Positions 45,144-56,083 of a stretch of 64,000 nt of DNA are shown one piece after another. The DNA comes from Poecilobothrus nobilitatus (taxonomy: Eukaryota; Arthropoda; Insecta; Diptera; Dolichopodidae), in contig OX352772.1 in NCBI GenBank assembly GCA_947095535.1, forward strand, positions 146,310,177 to 146,374,176, given 5' to 3'. Both the position numbers and the translations under genes were made by a program. How positions within the stretch are numbered: the stretch's first letter is position 1; each line of letters begins with the position of its first letter. The notes under the pieces were generated by a model, which saw only the letters and a program-made list of their open reading frames with translations, made no database searches and was not told where the DNA came from.

Positions 45144-47150
45144 TAATCGTTAATCTGCTATATTTTAACCATTCGCTGACTTTATTCCACTATAAATCTT
45201 TTCTTCAAGTTGATTAGTGCTTTTACTTTTATATAAAATTATTGTATCATCGGGAAACATTGAGTACTGTCATGTTAGCCCAATTTGGTTGAAACTATTT
45301 ACATAAGCTAAGGAAATAATTGGACCAAGAACTGTGGCATGAGGAACTACAATAGTTAAACTTTTTTCAATATTTCTAATACCCATATTTTAAAGACTTT
45401 TTGGTCGTATATCATGATTCATGGTATCAAATGCTTTTTTAAATCTAAAAGGATAGCGACTGTGTAAATATTCTTTTCTAATGCCATGTTTATAAAATTA
45501 ACAATTCCTAGCGCAGCTGATTCTGTATTGGTTCCATTTGTAAAACCAAATTGGTGGTCATCAATTAGATTTGAATTAGAAAGTAAGGTAATAAAACGAT
45601 GTTTGATAACTTTTTCAATGATTTTAGATACACAATTAGTTAAAGATATTGTTATATAATTCTTACAATCTGTATTCTTTCCAGATTTATAAATCGGAAT
45701 GAAAATATATTTTTTAGTCACATCTGGAAATTCCCCAGTAGATAAAATTTCATTTGTTATACCAGCAAGTTTGTTTGATTTTAAATGTTTCATCAGGCGA
45801 TGATTTCGTTCTGAATGTGTTTATTGTTTGCATTATTTCAGTACTATTTGTTGAGATAAGGAAGATTGAATTCCAATTTGTAAGATCATCTGAACTTATT
45901 TTAACATTTAATTGGTTGATAAAATTTTTATCTAAAGTGCTTCCAATTGTAGTAAAATGATTGTTTAAAATGTTTACTGCTTCTAAATCAGATTTAGAAA
46001 TATCACCATTGTTAAATAAAATTTAAGTTTGTCCTTGGAACTATTCAATTTAAGGACTCATTGATAATTTGCCACATCTGTTGGGGATTTGTAGGTCCAC
46101 CAATTTCGTTATTAACGAAAAGTTCTTTTGCTTTTTTTAATAATTTTTGAGTAAAATTTTTGTATTATTTTCTAGATCAAGGTTGTTTTTGTTTTTGTCA
46201 ATGTACGAATTTTAGCATAAAGTTTTTTTTTATTATACTGAGTATGAAAGGGGTGATCCAAAGGTTTTGTTTTCTTCTTCTAACTGTGATTGTTGATGAT
46301 GCTAATGATTTCCTTTAATTATTCGGTGAGTTCACTTTAAGTGCGACTAAGTTCTGGAACATGGCCTAATTTATTTTTACAATATTTGCTCGTGCCACTG
46401 GTTTAAGAATAATATCACATTTTCAATACTAATATTCAATATTTTGGGCTCAATAATAGGATTATCAGATGATTTAATCAGCGCCTATAAAGTTTTAGAG
46501 TTGAAAATAACATGATCGACAGTGCTTTCATCGATGCAATCGGAATGACAGTTGCAGTTAACGGTTTGCCGATTAATTCCGCTTATAATGGTGTTATTTC
46601 ATTTATTAAAATTATGTGATTCAATTATGTTTTTAAAAGCAGTTGTTAAATCATTAATTAAGCGCAAATCAATGTTCGTATGCCCTACTATAATACAGTT
46701 TTATTAAACTTTTTAAGAAGGATACCAAGAGAATTGACGTAATCATTTTTATCATATTCAGGTGCGTTTTACATTGCAATAATTTTTAAGTTAGGCTGAC
46801 AATTAATTAATACTATTCAAATAGGATTAAATTGAATATTTATTGATTCGGGTAAAGAAAGAGTAGAAAAAGTAATTGTATCGTTTATATATATCGTATT
46901 GCTGACTCCTCTTTTATTATCTTTACAAGAATGTATGGCAACATACTCAAAAATTTGCGGACGACATTTAAAACAACAATACCTAACAATACCTCGGGAA
47001 TTTAAAACAACTATATCTGGAGCGTGCAATTTATGAAATAAAATTAGATCATCTAGTTTATTTCTCATACTTATAATATTTACACACAGAATTTTTATTG
47101 ACTTATTTTTATTAAAACTACTATTGGTGCCTGTCATTTTGAATGGGATT
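45144..47150 (-). pseudogene. CR1-like LINE (unit C)
   Basis: Minus-strand copy of 28475-30480. Endonuclease start at 47137 (KSIKILCVNIISMRNKLDDL). RT blocks at 45793-45419 (FPDVTKKYIFIPIYKSGKNT; DDHQFGFTNGTNTESA). The FADDT-equivalent region near 45240 is altered (the A copy's GCCGATGA reads as a C-to-T-type change here). The 3' end of the LINE is missing because of the deletion at 45144. Confidence 0.8.
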
Positions 47151-48262
47151 CAAGCATTTGTTTCAAATTTCTCTCGTTCTTTCAAGATAGTTTCTAATTT
47201 GTTGTCAATATATCTTCTGTATGGAATGAAATATTCCTCAACATCATCCATTTCCAATGCTTTCGCGATATTTATAATATATTTTAGAAAGTTCTTGATA
47301 GTTTGTTGGTAAATCTTGATTTATTAACACTTTTAGATTATATTGCTGAATATAACGATAATTTAATTATATTAATCCTAATTTTGTATTTTTTTAGTGA
47401 AGGTATGTTAGTGAAGATGTTAAATATCCAAGAATTAAATCTATAAGGTATCCAAAAACTGGGACCAAAAATTCAAAGTTTACTATTTATGTAGTTAATT
47501 TATCGGATTTAAAAATATATACATTTCCTCAAAAGTTAAATTTATCAATAGATGAAAAAAATGGAACACCTGTAAGAGCTATAGCTTGGCTTAATCCAAC
47601 AGAGTTATCGGTATCAGTAGCAATAAGAAAATAAACAAAAGTAATTACAAAGTTCATACCAAAGTTACTGTCAGCGATGATATAATATATATTACATATT
47701 TCTTGATGGTAATACATCTTGATTTATCAAGACTGGTTTTTTGGTAATACATTTTGATTTATCAAGACTTTTAGATTAGTTTGTGTCAAGCCATCATAAC
47801 ATATAGATTTATTATCATAAAAAAATATGATAAAAATAGCCTGACGTTAAAGTATACTCTGTAGTCTCTTAAACGCGCGAGAACATAAATGGTGTCACCT
47901 TCTCTAATGCTTTACGGGTTAGTTTTACTATCGATGGATAAATTGGATCAAAAATAAATTTGGTTGCAGAATTATTATTAATTATTATTATAACCGAATT
48001 TGAATAGTTTACTAGTATATAAGCTATGGGCGTTCTGGACCAAATTTCACATGTACTTTATAAGGGGTAAAAACACTTTTTTAGTGTTGCCGTTGTAGTG
48101 AAATTTTAAAAGTGGGATAATGTTAATGTTGATCATGCTATAATACATAGAAAATAAAAAAACAAGAATAACGAAAACAAAAAACAAGAATGAGAACAGA
48201 GTATCTGTATAAATATTCAACTAAAGAGAAATAATAAAAAATTTTGTGTATATTAATTGTTT
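47151..48262. other. Unassigned spacer (unit C)
   Basis: Colinear with 30481-31600. It keeps the CTTGATTTATCAAG palindromes (about 47717 and 47755) and the same layout, with a ~30-base loss near 47915. No gene recognised. Confidence 0.5.
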
Positions 48263-48543
48263 TGTTATAATATATCATCGAAAAATAATTATAATAAAAA
48301 TACCGGTTTATATCAAAATCCTATTTATTTTATGCTTAATAAAAACAAGCTAGGTAAACTAGGAAACAACTCTCTTTAATGACAACTACAGACTATACGT
48401 ATTCAATATGTACTATAAATATTACATCATGTGTAACTGTAATAAATAAAACATGTGATAATATATTATACATATTGAGACTGGTATGCTGTATTTGTAT
48501 ATTTATATTATACGTTCATAATGTAATATTTATGATTACAACA
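48263..48543 (-). repeat. 3' LTR of mag-like gypsy element (unit C)
   Basis: 281 bp, ends as in unit A (minus-strand TGTTGTAATC ... TTATAACA), with the purine tract beside it at about 48544-48560. It differs from the A copy by a few bases only. Confidence 0.65.
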
Positions 48544-48755
48544 TTTTCCTTTTTTTTTGTTTTTTTTAATTAGTTTTTGCAAATATCAAATATTTCTAAT
48601 TTACCAAATTCAAAAATTTGAAACTAATACATATTCTTTAAAATCACATTTATAATCAAATTATTATAATTTAGCAAATCAAAAATTTAAACTGATACAT
48701 ATATTCTTTAAATAGAATTTATAATCAAATTATTATAATTTTTAATTTTTTTTTT

Positions 48756-51201
48756 TTAATTAAGAGGATTAAACCTTTTTGTTTGTTTTAAAATTCTACC
48801 AAATCTTGACATTAAGGCTGGTTGTGGTGTGTTGCTTGATTCCGGTGAGCTAGGCGCATTTTCAGAATTAACTGACGAATAACAATCTGGACTAGAAGGG
48901 TTCGTAATTGAAGAATCGTTTTGATTTATTTGAGTGTGAGTATTGATTAAATTTCTATTTCGTCGGTACAAATTGCCATATTCATCAAATACCATATATG
49001 ATCTTGGATATTGTAATTTCTCCCGTATTGTCCCTTGTGACCATTTTGAATTATAGTTCTTTTTGAAATACACTTTTTCTCCCTCGTTTAAAGCTCGTTG
49101 TTTTTTTTGAGCCCTTGTTATAATTTTTTATTGTTCGTTGTTGATATTTGTCTAAATTTTTCTTTCCAGCTTCATAGTCAATAGCTTTAGGATTTAAATT
49201 TTGTTGTAATGTCGGAATTTTTGTTCGTAAGTTTCTTGGCATAAGCAATTGTGATGGAGAATTGGGATTACCCTTCGGTGTAGTGCGGTAAAGCAACGAA
49301 GCTATGTATGGGTTAGTATTAGAATCAGCACACTTTACTAATAACGATTTTACTGTTCCTACAGTTTTTTCTGCCAAGCCATTAGACTTTGGATGATATG
49401 GATTTGAAGTAATATTATGTATATTCCATTCATCACAAAAGTTTTTAAATTCTTTTGAATTATATGGCGGACCGTTGTCAGAATTTATTTGTTGATTATT
49501 ACATGATGAGCGAATATAGGTTTTAAATGTGTAGTAATATTGAAACTATTATAATTAGAAGTTATTTGTGCTATTTCTATGTATTTTGAATAGTAATCAA
49601 CTACAAGAAGGTAGACCTCTTTTTTTAATTCAAAAAAATCCATTCCAACTTTATAGCACGGAATATTTGGAATGTCATATAATATTAAAGGTTCCTTTGG
49701 ATTATTAAGTTTATTTTTCATACAACTTTCACAATTTGTAACAATATTGTATCATTATTAATTTTTGCACAATAAGCTACTACTCTAGCTAAATTTTTAC
49801 ATCTTTCTATTCCTAAATGACTTTCGTGAATTAGGTTTAAAATTTCCTTACGCGTACTCGTAGGAATTACAATACTAGAACTTTTTAAAAGTAAATTTTC
49901 TATACAATTAAATTCATCTCTTATTGAATAATTTGGCATAGCTGCCGACGGAATTTTATTTTTAGAATTAGGCCAACCATCTCGACAATATTCCATTACT
50001 TTTGTCAAAGTATCATCATTATCAGTGAATACTTTAATGATTTCTAATTTTTGATCAGAAAATGGCAAATTAGAAATTAAGAGATTTACTTATAGACTAA
50101 TATCTTCATCAATGTCTGTAAGAGCAAGTTTTGGTAGTGGAGATCTAGAAACTGTGTCAGGAATGTACATTAATTTTCCAGGAGCATATGAGACTGAAAT
50201 GTCATACGCCTGTAATTGAAGCATAATTTTTTGCAAACGAGCTGGAATTTTATATAAAGGTTTATTGAAAATTGACATAAGTGGTTTGTGATCTGTTTCC
50301 ATTTTCACTTTTTGACAATAAATGTATCTATGAAATTTTGTACACCCGAAGAGAATGGTCAATAGCTCTTTTTCAATTTGAGCGTAATTTTGTTGTGTAT
50401 TAATTAAAGTAGCAGACGCAAAAGCAATAGGGTTTTTCTGGTGAAAAATTACAGCACCTAGTGCACTTTGAGATGCATCTGCCGACAATTTAAGTTCCTT
50501 GTTAGGATTAAAATATGTAAGGACTGGTGTACTTACTAATAGTTGCTTTAATTTTTAAATACCTCTTCATGTTTATGGTTCCAAGACCAAGAAATATCTT
50601 TTTTAAGTAATTGTCGTAAATTTTCTGTATGATTAGCTAAATTGGGAATATACGAACCCAAGTGATTAACCATTCCCAGAAATCTTTGTAACTCAGTTAC
50701 TGAAGTAGGAGTGTTTAATTTACAAATGGCTTCAATTTTAGAATTATCTGGGTTTGCCCCACTGGAATTGAAAATATGACCAGGATATTTAACTTCTGAT
50801 TGACATATTTTCGACTTAGACATATTGAATTTTAAACCTACTTCTTGTGCTCGTTTTAATACCACTTCTAAACGTTTATCATGTTCTTCTTTAGTAGCAC
50901 TATAAATGAGAAAAACGTCTATATAAATTGTCAAACCAGGAATATTATTAAAAAGTTTTATCATTTCGGCATGAAAAATTTCGGAAGCGGCAGTAATCCC
51001 GAATGGTAAGCTTAAAAATCGATAACGACCAAAAGGTGTTATGAAAGTACACAATTTTGATGAGTATTCATCAAGAGGAATTGTCCAAAAACCAGAATTA
51101 GCGTCGAGGGTTGAAAAACATTTTGCATTATATAATTGACTTTTCGTATCTTGGTAGGTAATCCTGCACTTGGGGATTGGAAAAGTCATGCCATATCGCA
51201 C
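48756..51201 (-). pseudogene. pol: Mag-like gypsy pol: RT, RNase H, integrase (unit C)
   Basis: RT at 51201-50548: CFSTLDANSGFWTIPLDEYS, TPFGRYRFLSLPFGITAASE and FLGMVNHLGSYIPNL. The active-site box is YIDV (Val at 50914-50916) instead of YIDD, so it is dead. After a phase shift, RNase H at 50488-50090 starts LSADASQSALGAVIF and includes EKELLTILFG and ETDHKPL. The zinc region (50068-49718) has HLGIERCKNLAR. The integrase follows at 49721-49051 and the tail at 49073-48756. The RT N-terminus is cut at 51201 by the Polinton array. Confidence 0.88.
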
Positions 51202-52240
51202 CGAAGACCACGCCCACTGATCTATATTTTGATTGATGGGTTTAATGTAGGTTATTCTTGGTTAGTAGGTCAAAAACTTGTTTTGTTTGTTTTGGTTTAG
51301 GTTATAAGCATGGGTTGTATAGTAGGAAATGAAGGTTGTTGGTACTGTAGAAGTTGTTAGGCAAGGTTAATAAACTGGACAAGTTTAGGTTATAAGCATG
51401 GGTTGTTAACTTATAAGTTGCAAGTGGTTGTATAGTAGGAAATGAAGGTTGTTGGTACTGTAGAAGTTGTTAGGCAAAGGTTAATGAACTGGACAAGTTT
51501 AGGATATAAGCATGGGTTGTTAACTTATAAGTTGCAAGTGGTTGTATAGTAGGAAATGAAGGTTGTTGGTACTGTAGAAGTTGTTAGGCAAGGTTAATGA
51601 ACTGAACAAGTTTAGGATATTTAGGTTTTTCAATAAATTCATTGATCCTTTGTAATAGGATATCATACAAATAGAAAGATGATTTTTTTCAGGTCAAATC
51701 AAGTTTATTTTTTTAAATTGCGCAAAATCACATGCTTAATAAAATATACCTACATACGTAAAAGGAGATAAAAGAAACGAAAAAAAATTGTTTTTATTAT
51801 TTAATAAGAAAAATATTCATAGGTACTTTTGAATACCAAGATGTAAATAATAAAAATAGAAACAAAACGTAAACAAGAAGTAGGTACAAAGTGTATTTTT
51901 GTTTATTAAAGAAGATCAATAATTGTTGTAAGTTGTTATTATAGTTTTAAAGCTGCAAAATAAAAAAAAATAAAAATTAGGGAATTATAGGTGCATCTGT
52001 TATGCAAGATTTTTTTTGTTCTATAATAACATTGAGAAAATAACCGGAAATCTTTGATTTACTTGGTTTTGTTATTATTGCGTTACATTCTATACTGTAA
52101 GGAATCAAAAAGGTAAGTTAATTGCTTTTGGTACCTATTTGAAAACAAAAATAAAACAAATTTATTTATATGTTTGAAATAATTTTGTATTTGAAAATAT
52201 TTTACAATTTTACAGAAATCTGTGTTGGAAAATTTTTTTA
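51202..52240. repeat. Polinton copy 1 left end with ~114-bp tandem repeats
   Basis: 51294-51620 holds about three copies of a ~114-bp unit (starts near 51294, 51389 and 51503; the first lacks ~20 bases). Each has GCATGGGTTGT, TATAGTAGGAAATGAAGG, TTGTTGGTACTGTAGAAG and AATGAACTGGACAAGTTTAG. The rest, to 52240, is AT-rich and non-coding. The equivalent of copy 2 (60083-61040) has a related but more diverged array. Tandem repeats near termini are common in Polintons. Confidence 0.8.
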
Positions 52241-52435
52241 CGATGATCAGATGTTAAGATTTTAGAAATAGCGAGACCAACTTTTTCTATACGTCGTTGA
52301 AATCTACTTCTATCACGTGCGTATTCTTCCCAATGACCTTTCCTTGCTGATCTGTAAGCATAGACCCATACATGCATAACGTGAATTTCTTGTTTTATGT
52401 TGAAGTAAACTTTTTTTTGTTATTTAAATTCATAT
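52241..52435 (-). pseudogene. Polinton small helical ORF (copy 1), frameshifted
   Basis: Minus-strand equivalent of the intact 75-codon ORF at 61049-61276. The readable parts match VMHVWVYAYRSARKGHW and the RSRFQRRIEKVGLAISKI region. A phase change near the N-terminus (plus strand ~52405) breaks it. The family is conserved in insect Polintons as far as I recall, but has no known function. Confidence 0.5.
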
Positions 52436-52460
52436 TGTGCAAGTATGAAAATTGAAGATC

Positions 52461-52952
52461 TTAATCTAACATTTTTTTTTTTAAAAGATGCATATATACA
52501 TTAAAACAATTTTTAACAGCACATCTGAAACTCTTGTTTGAGAAGTGTATCGGACAATTGGAATTAAAGATTTCAATCTTTTGTAATGATGGCAAGTCTC
52601 TGCTTAGATCTTCTATTTTAACACTGTCAATGTACTTTTGAAGGAAAAGTTTTTTTTATTCTCCTTTAACATAAATTTTTTCCGCTGACTCTAAATAGTG
52701 TTTTAATATACATTTTACATCTAAATATTCAACTAAACCGTTATTCCATTTAAGTCCATTTATTTTATTTTCGCAATACTGATTATTATATTTCACATCT
52801 TGACTATGCTCTTCTGCGGGATACGGTGCTTTGAAATGTTACACAGTTGAAATTAAACTTCCTTTTTCAAGTATGGCTAACTCTTTTATGAAATATTGTT
52901 TTTAATTTCCTTGCAAAAATTGTAGGTCAACTATAAAAACTAGTTTAACCAT
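52461..52952 (-). pseudogene. Polinton leftward gene (copy 1), broken
   Basis: Copy of the intact 163-codon gene at 61304-61795. The start (MVKLVFIVDLQFLQGN) is followed by a TAA where copy 2 has Glu, and further stops occur. See the copy 2 entry for the domain description. It is divergent from the ATPase gene with a short shared upstream region. Confidence 0.65.
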
Positions 52953-53028
52953 GGCGAAGGTTTGTAAATGAATGTTCAATGAAATAACTAAATTTACATT
53001 TATATTCATTTCGAAAGAGAGCTGTTCA

Positions 53029-53036
53029 TATAAATA
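53029..53036 (+). promoter_or_regulatory. Candidate TATA box upstream of ATPase (copy 1)
   Basis: TATAAATA followed by TAGGTTAGC, conserved at 61872-61879 in copy 2 (TATAAATA, TAGGTTAAC), between the divergent leftward gene and the ATPase. It lies about 38 bases before the position of the copy 2 ATPase start. AT-rich background lowers certainty. Confidence 0.35.
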
Positions 53037-53070
53037 TAGGTTAGCAATGATTATTTTAACTAATACAACT

Positions 53071-53710
53071 ATATTGTTTCACCCATTTACAATGATGGTG
53101 GCGGGGCCATCCTACTCTGGCAAAACCACATTTATTCGTAATTTAATAAAATATAAAGAAGAAAATATACTACCACATATTAATAGAATTATTTGGTGTA
53201 ATCCAGACAAAAATAGTGTTCCACTATATCTGAAAGATGTTGAATATAGTAACACTATTCCAGATGGTAATGATAATCAAGAACCTCTGTTAGTTATTAT
53301 CGATGATATGAGGTTAAGCTCTCATGATAAGTTTGTATGTGATTTATTTACTAGAGGATCACATTATAGAAATTTATCTGTAATATTTGTAACACAAAAT
53401 GTTTTTCCCCAGGGTAAATTTTCAAGAGATATTTCACTCAACTGTAAATATTTAGTACTTTTCAAAAATCCAAGTGATAAATCGCAGATATTACCTCTAG
53501 CTCGCCAAATATATCCCAATCAAATTAAAGCATTTGCAAAAGTATATAATGATGTGACGTCAGTCCCATATGGCTATATATTAATAGATCTTACTCAAGA
53601 CGTTAATGATATATTTCGATTAAGAAGTGATATATTTCGGACAGGTTTGTGTTATTGTACAAGAGATCAATTAGAACAATTTGGGGAGGAATATAAAACG
53701 TCTCGACATA
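53071..53710 (+). pseudogene. Polinton packaging ATPase (FtsK/HerA, A32-like), copy 1
   Basis: Walker A GPSYSGKT (53107-53130), Walker B LLVIIDDM (about 53287-53310) and the sensor-like VIFVTQN mark a genome-packaging P-loop ATPase of the HerA/FtsK superfamily, which pumps DNA into the capsid. It is about 220 residues, as usual for Polintons. The start codon of copy 2 (ATG at 61915) is ATA here, so the gene begins at an upstream or internal ATG. Its C-terminus is lost: a 10-base deletion at about 53700 shifts it into the next gene, giving an artificial 394-codon open frame (52972-54156). Confidence 0.88.
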
Positions 53711-54010
53711 TATTGCACCTATTAAAAACCTCTAAACCAAAATTCCAGATAGTAATTATAAAACACTGTGACCCTGAAGTAATAAAAACATTTTGCGAAA
53801 TCTCTTTAAATATTTTAAAAGGTAATTGTAATCTGAGTAAAAAAGCAACAACCCAATTACGAAAGTATAAAAAAGAATTAAGATCACTTATTTGCCGGAA
53901 AAAATCTATAAAAAGAAAGCAAAAGAAAAATTATTATTCAACGTGGTGGATTTTTACCTACACTTCTTGGTGCAATACTATCAGGGATAATCGGAAATTT
54001 TATAAAATGA
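53700..54010 (+). pseudogene. Polinton minor-capsid-like basic protein (copy 1)
   Basis: The segment LHLLKTSKPKFQIVIIKHCD, then CEISLNILKGNCNLS and RKYKKELRSLI, is a small basic protein found next to the ATPase in many animal Polintons and thought to be a minor virion protein. The family ends in a Gly-rich hydrophobic tail. Here that tail is present but in a different phase (near 53950-54005), so the open frame runs through it wrongly. Copy 2 has the same phase break, so it predates the duplication. It appears fused to the ATPase only because of the 10-base deletion. Confidence 0.6.
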
Positions 54011-54708
54011 ATAATACAACATTTAATAAAATGATAATTTTAAAACCTGAGATTTATGAGAAAATGAAGCAAAATGCGGCCGTTGAACTTAATGAGTTGG
54101 AAAAAAATATGAAAAAAATATTGTTAAATAAACATCTCACGGACACTCAAAAATGATATTTGTACAGACAAAATCTATTTAAAATAAGAAACAAAAAACG
54201 ACAACTTCCTAGAAATAAAGAGGTGAAAATAAAAATTACGGAAACAAAAGGTATTCAAACTCGTGCAAAACCAATGTATATAGATGTGGAAACTCAATCG
54301 CATTTTCCTGAATATAAGAATGTTGGAATACAAGTTGTTCTTGAAGAAGAAGAAGAAGTATATGAAAAAGAAGCTGATGACGAAGTATTGAAATTGATGG
54401 ATGATGAAATTCAGGAAAATGTTTTAACAAAAGCATTGTCAGCTGCTTCAATTGGAAAACGTCTTAGAAAAAGAAACTCAATTAGAAATCAAAATGTACA
54501 AATTTTTGAAACTGATACAGGAGATATTATAACTGTTCCTTTAGATAGTCCAAGTCCACCAACGAAAAAAGAAAAAACTATAAATAGCAAAGAGTTGAAT
54601 AATTCGTCAAGACGTGTTTTAAGGTCAGCAGTAGGTAATACTCAAACAGAACTTAATTTTCCAATTCGTAAGAATAAATCCGCAAGCTCATGGACAACAT
54701 ACAAGTAA
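54007..54708 (+). pseudogene. Polinton conserved gene (EKW-LY family), copy 1
   Basis: 233 codons from the ATG at 54007, with one TGA at 54154-54156. The N-terminal part has a coiled region (VELNELEKNMKKILLNKHL) and the block DTQK*YLYRQNL, where the stop replaces the Trp of a motif common to these Polinton proteins (E-K-W-x-L-Y-x-Q). The C-terminal part is acidic (LEEEEEVYEKEADDE), then basic with a Ser/Arg-rich end. Known Polinton proteins of this kind are uncharacterised; a virion or assembly role is only inferred from position before the capsid genes. Confidence 0.65.
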
Positions 54709-55606
54709 ATGATGAATTTTATGTCACTTTACTCAGTGATTCATCTATGAACTATTATCCAGAAAATTCATTATTATCTTTTACAAATAAAATGAATAAA
54801 TACATGTGTGATTCAAGGTGGAAAGTCGGTATTTCAGAAATGTATGTTAATGATTGCGTTCCAAATGTGTATGGTGAAGAATGAGAAAAAAGTACTCAAA
54901 TATTTATTAAAGGTATGCAGAAAGATATGATAGGAGTTGGAACATCATATATTCCTTACATAGAAAAACAAATGATATGCGACTGGAAAGTTTTTCTACT
55001 ACCAACAGTAATTCAAAATATACGCCCACTTAATAGGTTTACAAGAAAAGAAGTTGAACGACAGTTGATTTGTGGAATTTTTAATTTTATAAACGATGAA
55101 GTTCATTATACACAACCAACAAAAGCTGAGGAGATGCCTACAAATTTGAGTTACACCACAATATGTGTTACTAAGCCTAAAATAGATATAAAAATAAGAG
55201 CAAATTACGCTTATACCCTCGAAGGACTTTTGACAACATGTTTCAATCAAGTATCTTTTAAAGTTACAGATTTTAAAAAATATAAATCACGCGTAATAGA
55301 AGCTTTCAAAACTTTTATAGATAGTGTACAATTGATTCCCATTGTAAACCAGATACGTTTTTTATATACACAGACATAATTGAACCACAAAAAATAGGTG
55401 ATAAAGATATAAGGTGTTTAAGATCCGTTAACATACAAAATTCTTTCACTGATACTGTAAAAGAATTCAGTAATATTCAATATTGCAATGTGGAGAAATC
55501 ATTTAATAACATTTCATTACTTTTATGTGATAAATATGGATACAAAATAAACTTTTCCAATAATTCAATTCCAACAAAAATTGTATTACATTTTAAAAAA
55601 GTATAA
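54690..55606 (+). pseudogene. Polinton penton-like minor capsid protein, copy 1
   Basis: Starts by overlapping the previous gene's last 19 bases in another phase. The N-terminus (DEFYVTLLSDSSMNYYPENS, then WKVGISEMYVND) is the conserved start of the Polinton minor capsid (penton-like) protein. A TGA lies at 54882-54884. The C-terminal part continues to 55606 across a phase change near 55375 and ends in the family's I-V-L-H-F ending. It would occupy capsid vertices. About 305 codons in all, near the family size. AATAAA follows the stop directly. Confidence 0.75.
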
Positions 55607-55652
55607 ATAAAAGCGATTTTACAAAACTATATATTATTTTATTTTATTCATT

Positions 55653-56081
55653 ATGGAGAGAGCGTACTACAAATATTATTTAGTTCAATCAGGAAAAGGT
55701 CTTGAGGATATCGGTCCTTTGTTACACTCAATTGTACCTTATCTAAGAGGACGAGGGTTAGGGAGCTCTTTCGGTGGTCTTTTTAAAACCAATATTTACG
55801 TCTGCAGCTAATATATTAAAAAAAGAGGTTATTAACTCATTAATATATTACCTGATATTGCCGCAGGTGCAAATATAAAAGAAGTGGTTCAAGATCCAAG
55901 TAAAGAGATAATGAAAAATGTAAGACGAGGTGCACTTCGGAAACTCAATGAAATGTATGGACAAGGCAAAAGAAAACGAAGAAAACCTATAAAAAGACCT
56001 CTCATTAATAATTTAAATTATTTTACGTCGAAGCGACGCAAAGTTAATAACAAAAACAAACAAAAATATATTTTTGAATAA
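55653..56081 (+). pseudogene. Polinton pVI/pX-like minor capsid protein, copy 1
   Basis: Begins MERAYYKYYLVQSGKGLEDI, then RGRGLGSSFGGLFK, the Gly-rich motif of a small Polinton virion protein compared to adenovirus minor proteins. A frameshift at about 55790 and stops to 55830 follow. The C-terminal part (55860-56081) reads IAAGANIKEVVQDPSKEI and ends in a strongly basic stretch (GQGKRKRRKPIKR), suited to DNA binding. It ends three bases before the major capsid start. Confidence 0.65.
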
Positions 56082-56083
56082 TT

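Larger units (their letters stand above)
43031..51201 (+). repeat. Macro-duplication unit C
   Basis: The most complete unit: 43031-44712 matches unit B, and 43400-50430 matches unit A. It extends beyond A into the gypsy RT (to 51201), where the Polinton array begins. Relative to A it lacks ~0.9 kb (27565-28470 equivalent) at about 45144. Confidence 0.93.

Noticed and set aside
51200..51620. Possible CRISPR-like array (regular ~114-bp direct repeats)
   Set aside because: Units are tandem without unique spacers, in an insect transposon end; no cas-like genes.
54236..54451. Minus-strand Leu/His-rich ORF opposite the EKW-LY gene (also at 62938)
   Set aside because: Antisense shadow of the acidic coding strand; no independent support.
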